Below are positions 54,928-64,000 of a stretch of DNA of 64,000 nt, in pieces. The notes under the pieces are model-generated. The model was not told the DNA's origin. It worked only from the letters and a program-made list of their open reading frames with translations, and did no database searches. Each line of letters begins with the position of its first letter. The first letter of the stretch is position 1. Made by a program: the position numbers and the translations under genes. Source of the DNA: Anthoceros angustus (lineage: Eukaryota > Streptophyta > Anthocerotopsida > Anthocerotales > Anthocerotaceae); NCBI GenBank assembly GCA_010909165.1, contig MU008160.1, positions 620,001 through 684,000 of the forward strand, given 5' to 3'.

Positions 54928-55934
54928 TCTGACAGGATTGTGCGCTGGCGTCCGGTCGGCGCCACACTAAGCCATCCTTGCTCCGGCTCCAGCTCACGTA
55001 CCTCCCAGACACCATTTTTGCATGCCGCTTTTCCTTTCTCCAAAGTGATTTCTTTTTCTCCATCGCTCTTGCCACCATCGCCACTTGCACTCCCACTACG
55101 CCCTCGATTGCTCACCCTAAAAGGCACTCCTGTCCTCCACCGTTGATGCTCCTTTACTTCATCTTGAACTCTTAGATTATTACATGCAACCAAACCACAA
55201 ACCTGCGTTTATGGACACTTGGCCCTTCCCTTGCACCTCTTGCCGTACAACTTCAATCACACTTGTACTTTGCTCATGACCCTCTCCTTCCAATCGTGGT
55301 CTCCTCAACTCCTTGTCATGAAATCTGTATAGCCACAATCCGCTCTCTAGTTTTCACACGAGAAATAAAATCGCATTCACATCCTGCTTCCCAATTTCTT
55401 AAACTCTTCCATCTCTCATTCTTGAAATCTTTACCTTGCCGATTCTAGCTCTAAGTCTTCTATGGCATTTGGATCTACATCGTTCCCTGACTCCAACCTA
55501 TGCTATCCGAACCTTTATCAGAAAATTCATATCATAGGCCTTGCTTTGTGAAAGCTACATATACAGCGATCGTGGTGGTACTCTCTCCAAGGAACCATAA
55601 ATCCTTTCTACATAATCATACAAAGGTTCCCTCCTCTTCAAAGTCCTCAGCCGGCGTGTGATGCATAACTCTTCGGGCCACATAATTAAAATGCAGCTTT
55701 CAAATCATCCCAATCGGTGGTGAGTGCAGCCCCATAGGTACGACTATACCGAGTGCATGACTTTGAAGCACTCAGAAAAATTCGAGACCTATGACCTGAG
55801 GCTTCTAAATTTACATGAGACACATGTTCAAAAGTTCACACAAAAGCCTGGCGTCTTCACCTCGTTATTCTCCCCAAATTTTACATATTCTTTGGCGGCT
55901 ATGGGGTCGACTCCCACCTCCTTCCTCCACTCAT
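54928..55934 (-). pseudogene. Gypsy-type gag remnant (B')
   Basis: Mirror of 23554-24560. From 55218 onward this arm is also directly related to arm A from position 1. Confidence 0.62.
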
Positions 55935-56037
55935 GGTTGAGGCGTCCTGAGCGGCTACTCCGGCTCCTCCTCAGGACTCCAACCACTACCGGGGAGAGGT
56001 GTTTTACAAAACCCTTTGCAAATCTCCCAATCTTCTG

Positions 56038-56588
56038 ACTCTAAACACCTCCGTTATAAATTGGTTTAGTTTCATTTGGTGTGGCAAGTTTTAAGACTCG
56101 GTTCTGACGGGTTTCTAGTTGGATGATGTGGCACTCTTTTGGGTGCTCATTTACAACAACATTCATGATGGCTCTCCATTGTCATAACGTTGTAAAGCTT
56201 TTTTCAAATTTGATCTTTATTTTCTAAAATCTTTATTAACATCTCTAATCACAAAAATATGATTGGAAGCCATTTACAACATGCGATGACGTGGCTCCCT
56301 TGTTGTAGATTACGTTGTAAAGCCTTTTCTCAAAATTTGTTCTTTATTTCTTCAAAATAAAGAACAAATTTTGAGAAAAGGCTTTTAAAAAAGATGATAT
56401 TTATTGTAGATTACGCTTGTAAGCCTTTTTCTCCAAATATTATTATTATTATCTAAGATATTTATTAATAAACCCAAAAAATATGATTGGAGGCCATTTA
56501 TGAAGATGATTTACTTGAGGTGAAGAACGATGGAAAGAGACCATCTAGGAAGGACAACAAATGGGGACCCGGGGTGAGTGAAGAGAAT
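56038..56588. other. AT-rich spacer with MITE-like hairpin (B')
   Basis: Mirror of 22900-23450. The hairpin is at 56318-56386. Aligns directly with 900-1450, where it is longer because of simple-repeat expansion. Confidence 0.6.
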
Positions 56589-56620
56589 GCTCCCTAAAGT
56601 GACCAAGCTGCACCACAATG

Positions 56621-57953
56621 TCATATCACAGGTAGAATAAGCGCAGCAAACCAGAGGAAGGCATCACCACCGTCGCCATGGAGAATCCGTTGAGGCGGCT
56701 GAAAACAATAAACCAGCCGGAGTATCTTTGTGATCACAGGAGACGCCACACTATACTGCTGCATGGTAGCTTTGGCACAAGACTTGATAGATTTGTCAAA
56801 GTCCTCGACCATTGCCATCGTTTCTAGAGCAAGCGGGATAAAAGGTGGCCCGCTTGCATCCTGCTCTTGCGGACCTTGAGAGGCGGCTGCAGCGGCACGC
56901 TGGGCGGTTGGTGATGACACAGGCGGAGGTGGCGTCACGTCGGTCGTGTAACCACTACATCCGCCACCACACACAGTCGCCACGGACAAGGTATAAGTCC
57001 GATTGAGCGACGTAAGAAGAGTATACTCCGCTCCCTCCGGGCCATATAGCCACTTTCGCGAGCAATGGCAAACATGGCGTCACGGATGGCGTCATGGTGT
57101 GGCGATGACCCGTGGGGACAACGAGCAAGGTGGACACGAGGCGTCAGGCGAGCCGCACTCACAAGTGAGGCGAAGAAGCCCTGCCGGTGGAGTAGGCGAG
57201 GCAGATCGCATCGCGATAGTGAAGGTGGTTGGTGCGATGTGAAATCCCGTATGCATGGGCGGGCGGTGGCCAACACACTCCCTTCCGAACAAAAGGGCGC
57301 TCTAGTGGACACAGAGATGGAGGGTCACGGAGGGCGGAAAAGCTGGCCGAGGCTTCTCGGCGAGATGCACACAATCCCTAAAGCCATCGATGATAAATGT
57401 AGAAAGGAGGAAGTCCTTAGAGCATCTGCGATAACATGTCTACGCTGCCTCAGGGCGATTGGAGAAGGTTCCCTCCTCACACTTGATCGAGATCCTCGAG
57501 AAAGGGCTTGTCATGGAGGATGAAGCAGGAAGCCAAGGCGAGGCGGAGGGCCCAACTCCCCAAGCCGTGGGAAGAGACCTCGATGAGGCGATCCTCGCCT
57601 CCAAATTGCAGGCGGGGATGCTTGCCCGGTGAGCAGTCGCCCCAGGCACTCAAAAGCCCCAGGCCCAGATGTCCCCAAGAGTATCCATAATCTTATTATC
57701 AAACCCGGGCCGGGACAAAGGGCCAGGCAGGCGGCGTCTGAATGAGGTACCAGGCGCCTAGCAAAAGCGAAGGAAAGGATTCCAAAGGCCACAGGCATCC
57801 TCCGACAAGGAGGTCTTCAATAGGAGAGGTCCTCTGCAAGGGCCTTGTGACTTTTCTTGATGGCCAGCAGTAGCGCACAATCCGTCGCGTTGTAGGAAGA
57901 AGTCCGTTCCAAAGGAATGATAGGCCCCGTTTACGCGTTCGGGTGATTCTCAT
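56621..57953 (-). pseudogene. Extra ORF-like region upstream of gag (B')
   Basis: Mirror of 21535-22867. It is the same as the B copy and diverged from 1600-2891. No family recognised. Confidence 0.5.
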
Positions 57954-60821
57954 CCTTAGCGCTATTAGGTCTCAACTCACACACATACTCTAACTACTCT
58001 GCGTTTCACCGTCTGGGCCGGTATGGCCAAGCGTTTAGACCGTTCGTCCGTATCGTTCATACATCCTCACGCATCCGGTCCTTTCCTCTCTCCTCACTTC
58101 TCTTGATCTTAGAAAAAAGGGCGTTCTGATCCGGACCTCCTCCGTTCCGCGGGCCTCTCGTCAGGCTCTACACACCTCCAGTTCCTCCGGCTCCGCGTTC
58201 AGTCCATTCGGTGCGGACGCGGCTCGGACGAGCACGGTCGTGATCACCTTCCTGCACACCACAGCGTTAAGTCCGTCACGGGACCTTGATCAATCTCCGG
58301 GTGTGCACCTTTCGGTGACTCGGGACTCACGTTGTGAAGACTCACAAGGTGCAGGCAGGCATCAACACCAAGAAAGATGCTTTACTACAGCCTCGGCCCT
58401 CTTATCTGCGCCCAAGGTGGCGTCTTTATTACACCCTATTACGGTGATAGCCAGCTCGGTATACCCTAATCGACGCCTACATCTTCTCCCCTATCTCGGT
58501 AGAAGAAGGTCCACAGGCCCTCGGAATGGGTGGTCAATCCCCGTCACAGGTTGTGGTGCAATCGGATGATCCGTGGCGGGCCCCTCCTCTCCGGAATGCC
58601 GGGTTGGGCTCTGCGTGATCGACGCCCGTTACCTCTCACTGGCCTCCAGGTCCAGCGGTGGGGCCACCCTCGGCTCCCCTAGCGTAAGTCGAGGGGCTCC
58701 TCCTTCTTGCCGCGGCCCGGTCCTCGAGGTCTCTCGACTCACGAACCCGAGTCCGGCTTCACAGGTCGGCCGGCTAGGTCCGACCTTGTCTGCGGGGTCC
58801 GGACCTCGGGGTCAGTTGTGCAGTCCGGACTTGAGGTCGGACTGTAGTCGGACTTGGTCGGACTTATTCTGGGGTGGACGGTCGCCTCCCCTCGTCCGGA
58901 CAAAGTCGGACTCCATCACCGGGTTTCCTCCCTCACAGGACTCCTCCGTGGCTCTCCTCAGTCCTCCTGTTCCCGATCGCCTGACTCGCCGTTGGCCCCT
59001 CCTTCCATGGTGAGGTCGGGGTGCTTACCTCGATCGCATCCGCTCCCTCGTTGCTCCTCCGGTTGCTCCTCTCCGCGCTCCGTCATCTCAAGCAGGCCAC
59101 TAGGGTCACTGTCTCCCGTGGCCTTCATCTCCTTCCACAGGCCTTCCGAGGTCCGTCCCGTTTCTGAGTCGAGGCTTCTCGCCCGGGCTCGTGGTAATAG
59201 GCAAAGTGCAGATCGACTTGTTGAATTGCCTCTTCCACGTGTGCGGGCACCGATACTCCCTCCGCCATAAGTGTTCGAGGCGTCTTTTCGGCTTGTTGGG
59301 CCACCTCTCCTGCCGGTTGGCGGTGGCAGGCGTATCACGCGAGGCTACAAGGCGGCCTCGGTCACCTCCTGCATTGCAGCTGTTGCTCACTGCTCCGGCT
59401 CCGTCGTTTCCTTTCCGCCCGGCTTACCGCCATAGCGGCGTTCCCTTCCGCCTTTCGGTGGACGGCGGCTTCTTTTACCTTCGTGCTCGCGCTCCTCCGT
59501 TCATTCGGCCTTTAGCTCCGGCTCCCTCTCCAGGCGGTGAGATACCTCCGTCCAGGACTTCCTCCGGCTCACGCAGCGTCCAACTCCTTGGATGATGGCG
59601 ATTTTCCTCCGTCTTGAGACGGGCGGGCTTACTCTTTTGCTCGAGTCGTGGATTCTCGTTGAGAATCACTGCTTCTCAAGCGCATCTTGGGTTGTAGCTC
59701 GGCGTGTCCTTCTTTGTCCTCCATGCCCGCCTCCTTCTCTGCGGTGTGCTCGAGATCCCTATCTCCCGAGTGCGCCTGCCTCCATAGCCTTTGTCTAGCC
59801 AGGTTCTCGGTACTGTCGACTCTTTCCACCGGTTCGATCCGTCAGTGATCCCGGTCGCTCTTTGCCCGGCTTCACTCGCCGCCTTTGCGCGGCTTCTCTG
59901 GCGGGCCGCCTCCGCGGTCGAGCTCTCTCGCCTCGGGCCTCTTCCGCCACCCGTTTCCTTCGATCGGCGGGGACTCCACTTTCCTTTGCCCCTCGGCCTT
60001 CACTTGCTCTTGGGTTCCACCATCCTCCTCCGGGTGGCCTCCACTTCCACAGGTCTTCTCCATTTGGCCACACGAGACCCCAAAGCATTCCGTCCATAAT
60101 ATGGCGGGACTTCGCGTGTTTCTTCCACGGCGTGCTGTGAGGCCCCCACAAAGTCCGTGGTGGAGCGGCATTTCTCGATAAGGACCTCCATACCATGATC
60201 CGGAGTAAGTCGGTGGACTCGTCATCGGGACCCTCGGGTCCAGTGGTAGTCCGGTCTCACCCTCTTTGGCCCTCGCCTCTAACTCCTTTGCCCTCTTTCT
60301 GGGCTCGGAGGAGGTGAGGTCAGGAACAGCTCTTTTGCCCCGCTGGGGGAGAGACCGCTCGAGGATGGGCTGCGCGATGACCTCCTGCTCCTTGCCAGCT
60401 TGTAGAAGCTTCTAGGCGGGAAGGCGCCCTCGTGGGTGCATGGCTACGCCCTACGACCCTACGCTTCCGGCGCTACGCCCGCCCTTGGGGCGTGAATACC
60501 CTTATAACCGGCGGTTCGGTCAGCCTCACTGCATGCGACCTCCGCCACTCACGTGGCGCCCCGCCTGCGTCATCCTCACGCCCCCTCCTGGGTTACTTTC
60601 CTGGCGTACTTATCCTTGACCGGGTGGGTTCCGGACTTATCCGTTACTCCGGCGTAGTCCGGGCTTCCATAGTGGTACAAAGGTCCGTTGTTCACTCAGT
60701 CCGGAGTACTCAGCCTCGTCCGGCGCTACCCCAATTTATTCCTCCTTTCCGCCTTATTTATCCTTCAATCCTAAAAAAAGCGAAACCCTACTTATTTCCT
60801 AACTCCCGAGTACCGCCCACA
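57928..60821 (-). mobile_element. Very long gypsy LTR (B')
   Basis: Mirror of 18667-21560. Several GTCCGGAC octamers occur at about 58795-58910. The polypurine tract complement is at 60822-60834. Confidence 0.65.
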
Positions 60822-60834
60822 TACTCCCCTTCTC

Positions 60835-61228
60835 ATACATTGGCGTCTCCGCCAACACTAAGCATGATATCTTCTTCACCACCCGTTTGAGTGGGCAGCT
60901 CTCCATCTAGTGTCGTGGCTGGGCGGACCCGTTGTCATATACTTGCACCACTTGATACGGACCCATCCATCTCGGTGAAGTTTGCAGAAAATGCATGTGT
61001 GACTATCATAAAGGAGGGCGGTCCCCTTCCTTTACATACTCGATTCATGATCGGCGATCGTGCAAATCTTCTGGTTTTACCAATGCATCTTCAATTTGAG
61101 CTTCTTCCACATCCTCACCTTTGCACAAACCCCAAGAGTCGCCGAGTTGGCTTTCCTCCTCGGATCTCCCTTCCATCATTACTCGAAAGTGGGCACTTCA
61201 AACTCTCGGCATTACGGGAGTGTCCGTG
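60835..61228 (-). pseudogene. Gypsy integrase C-terminal part (B')
   Basis: Mirror of 18260-18653, interrupted on its upstream side by the B' copia element. Confidence 0.7.
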
Positions 61229-64000
61229 TGTAAGGTATTAAGCCCAATGTACTTAGACTAATACACTTAGTCTAAGTTAGGTGTCGATTAAGTATCATTA
61301 GTTTAGCTTAAGCTAATCACTAGGAAGCTTCTTGTGCTCCTTCCTAGGAGCTTCTTGTGGAGCTTCCTAGGGAATATTGGAGGTATAAATACCCTCCAAG
61401 CCTCATCTCAATGTGAGAGAGCTACTCTTGCCTCCTCCTCTCCTCTCCTTCCACCATGGCTGCCCACGATCCTTCAAGCGGTATCGAGCCATGGTTTGGT
61501 TGTGTTGTGATGCTAGAATTTTCTAGCTGCGGGGCGGCAGCTCGTGGGGTGATCCGATCGCGGCGAGGGCGCAGCGCGCGCGCGGATGAGGCGTGGGCAA
61601 GCCGCGACCGCGCGGGCGGGCGGCCGGCGAGGCCGTGCGGACCGCAGGCGAGCGCAGGCGGCGAGCCGCGGAGCGCGGCGGGCGGCGGGCCAGCGGCGGC
61701 CGCGGGCGCGGCGCGGGGCGGCGCGGGCCGGCGCGGGGCCGCGCGGCGCGGGGCCGCGAGCGGGGCCCGCAGCGGGCCTTGAGCGCGCAGGCCGGCCGGC
61801 CCGCGCGCGGCGCGGCCCAGCGCGCGCCCGCGGCGCGCGCGAGCAGCGTGCGCGGCGAGCCCAGCGGGCGCGGCGCCCACGGCCGGCGCGCGCGCAGCCC
61901 CGGGCCAGCGCGGCGCGGCGCCCCGGCCGAGGCCCCGGGCCGGCGCGGCGGCGGGGCGCAGCCAGGGGCCCAGGCCTTGCGCCGCGCCCGCAGCGCAGCC
62001 TTGGCCGCGGCCCGCCCGGCGCGCGGCTGGCCGCAGCGTGGCGCGCAGCGGGGGTGCGCGCCCGGCGCCGGCAGCGCGTCGCGCCGTGCGTCGGGCGCGG
62101 CGGTGGCGTGCGGGCGCGCGGTGGCGCGGTGCGTGGCGGGGCGGGGCCGGCGGGCGTGGCGGCCGCGGTTGAGTGCAGCGCGGTGGCGAGATCGTCGAGC
62201 GATTGGGATTACTCGGTGGAATCAACGGCAAAAGACACGGACCGTACGGTGGCTTTTTCTTCTTTGACTTTTCTAACAAGGCGAGTTGAGTGTTTTATCA
62301 GTATCGATTTTTGAGTCATGATGTCTTCATCATCGAAAGCGTCATGTTCAATATCGAGAAGTTAGATGGTACTAACTTCCCGTTCGGAAAGAACAAGTGT
62401 ATAATGTTCTAGTGCGAAAAGATCAAGCCCATAAAGTTGTTAGGCGTCAAACCGGATAGTATGACGGGATGAGTGGCGGGACTGGATGAGCTTGCTAGAT
62501 CTACTATCATGCTAACATTGTCAAAAGCGGTGTACTTCAATGTGAAAGATAAGACCACGAGTTACGGATGGCGTATGACTGTATGAGAAGCAAAGTGCGG
62601 CTTCTCGGTGTATTGGTTGAAGCATGGTGGACTTGAAGATGAAGGAAGGGACGAGGATGTCCGATCATCCGAATGATTTCAATACCATTTTCAGCCGACT
62701 CTCATCTCAAGGTATCACGTTCCCAGTTAGTGAGAGCTATGTTTCATGGTCACATTACGGAGAGTTGGGATACCTTCGTGCACTCGAGTAATTGCCTTTG
62801 CTAGTGGTCTTACCATTGTAAATGTAGAAGGTAGCACATTGGCGAGGAGGTGAGCAGGAAAAACATGGAACCTTCCAAAGGTTCCGTGCCCTCATAGTGA
62901 GAGGGAGGTCCACGCTGCGAAGGGAAGCAAGCAACGGAAGCTTTTCTCGTAGCAAATCTCGTAGTCGTAACAAGAATGTGGAGTGTCACTATTGTCACAA
63001 AGGGTCACTTCAAAAGAGAGTGCGAGAAGTTCAAAAGGACCAAGGAAAGAGAAGAAGCGGAGACAAGAAGGCGACTTTGCATCGGTTGGAAGAGTTAAAC
63101 TACGTTGAGGACGGAGATGTCCTTATCTCTTCTTACTTGAATCTTTAATTAACCGTGGATAGTCATTTATTACGCAATTGGATAATTGACTCGGTGCATC
63201 TTTCCATGTTACTCCTCATAGAGAGTGGTTTAACACGTATGATGCTACAAGGAAAGGATGCGTTAGGCTTGGAAATAACTATGCATGCGGATCGCAGCGT
63301 GGGTGATGTGCAACTCAAGTTTGACAACGGATCTTCATTCATCTTTGAAGGGCGTTAGGCATGTTCAAGTTGACAAAGAGCATGATTAGCGCGAGACGGT
63401 TGGATGATCTGGTTACTTCTTGGTTTGGGGATCACTCTTGGAAGATCTCCAAAGGTTCTCTTGTGTTAGCTCGTGGATCGAGTGTGGCACTTTGTACTCA
63501 CCAGTAAACACATCAAAGATCATGTGATCATGTGAGCAAAAATGTTTCCTTGTGGCATTGCGGTTAGGACATATGTCTCGAGAAGGGAATGAAGGTTTTA
63601 TCTCGTTACGGTTATATCCACTGCTTAACTTCTCGATCTCTCGATGTGTGAGCACTGTTTATATGGGAAGCAGACAAAATCATCACATCGAACGAGGTAA
63701 AGTAGAAGTAAACCTCTTGAGTTGGTTCACGGGTATGTGGACCTATGCCTCTGCATCATTAGGCGGTGCCTCTTATTTTGTCACTTTCATAGATGATTTC
63801 TCACGCAAGGTGTGGGTTTATCCTTTGAGGAAAAAGGATGAAGTTCGGCGGTGTTTGAAATTTGTCACCCTTGTAGAGAATCGATCCACCGATTGAAGTG
63901 TCTAAGGAGATAATGGTGGAGTATGTTTAGCTTTCCGGTCATTGATTCCAAGGAATCAAAAGAATTATTGTCTCCTCCACAAAATGGTGTGTGGCGGATG
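61229..64000 (+). mobile_element. Ty1/copia element (B'), cut by window end
   Basis: The 5' LTR is 61229-61476 (starts TGTAAGG, ends CCTTCA), the primer-binding site 61480-61491, the GC-rich leader 61543-62198 and gag from about 62324. The gag knuckle lies near 62985-63025, the protease segment at 63155-63358 and the integrase from 63552 to the window end. It is identical to arm B except for one extra T at 62254-62258. RT, RNase H and the 3' LTR lie beyond the window. Confidence 0.92.
61543..62198. other. Extremely GC-rich copia leader (B')
   Basis: Mirror of 17290-17945. Long open frames on both strands are compositional. Confidence 0.85.

Larger units (their letters stand above)
39840..64000. 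repeat. Right arm of giant near-perfect palindrome
   Basis: Reverse complement of 15489-39648, truncated by the window edge. Features of the left arm recur here on the opposite strand at 79488 minus their coordinate. The single detected difference is a run of five T at 62254-62258 against four A at 17231-17234. Confidence 0.96.

Overview
The window looks like nuclear DNA of a land plant, probably a seed-free plant such as a fern, lycophyte or bryophyte. It carries nested Ty1/copia and Ty3/gypsy retrotransposons with plant-type primer-binding and polypurine sites, a broken DYW-class pentatricopeptide (PPR) gene made of near-identical tandem PLS triplets, and no operon-like or bacterial features. 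I found no intact gene: every recognisable coding stretch is cut by frameshifts and stops.

Two inverted repeats dominate the layout. The first is a giant, almost perfect palindrome. Bases 15489-39648 are repeated in reverse complement at 39840-64000 around a 191-base unpaired spacer. A base at x on the left lies opposite 79488-x on the right (79489-x outside one single-base A-run difference near 17231). It leaves the window on the right. The second is older and diverged. Bases 1-12285 (arm A) and 12301-24270 (arm B) are inverted copies around a 15-base loop at 12286-12300. Arm A is therefore also a diverged direct relative of 55218-64000 (arm B').

Arms A, B and B' hold one large gypsy-type unit read in the order integrase, polypurine tract, very long LTR (about 2.9 kb), extra ORF-like region, hairpin-bearing non-coding stretch, gag. 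Inside the integrase sits a complete copia element of about 5.1 kb with both LTRs, a primer-binding site, an extremely GC-rich leader, and gag, protease, integrase, RT (YVDD) and RNase H remnants in copia order. The B copy keeps a CACG target duplication.

The inner part of the palindrome arm (24.3-39.6 kb, mirrored at 39.8-55.2 kb) holds another copy of the long gypsy LTR in opposite orientation (with about 1.1 kb extra), a second gypsy integrase remnant, a second copia family (gag and protease, minus strand on the left), the PPR-DYW pseudogene, about 3 kb of unrecognised sequence, and an AT-rich LTR-like segment with short tandem repeats that runs up to the palindrome spacer.

Two readings of the giant palindrome remain open. 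It may be a very young or conversion-maintained inverted duplication, or a fold-back assembly product. The pervasive small indels fit either neutral decay or unpolished long-read sequence. Reads spanning 39649-39839 would decide.
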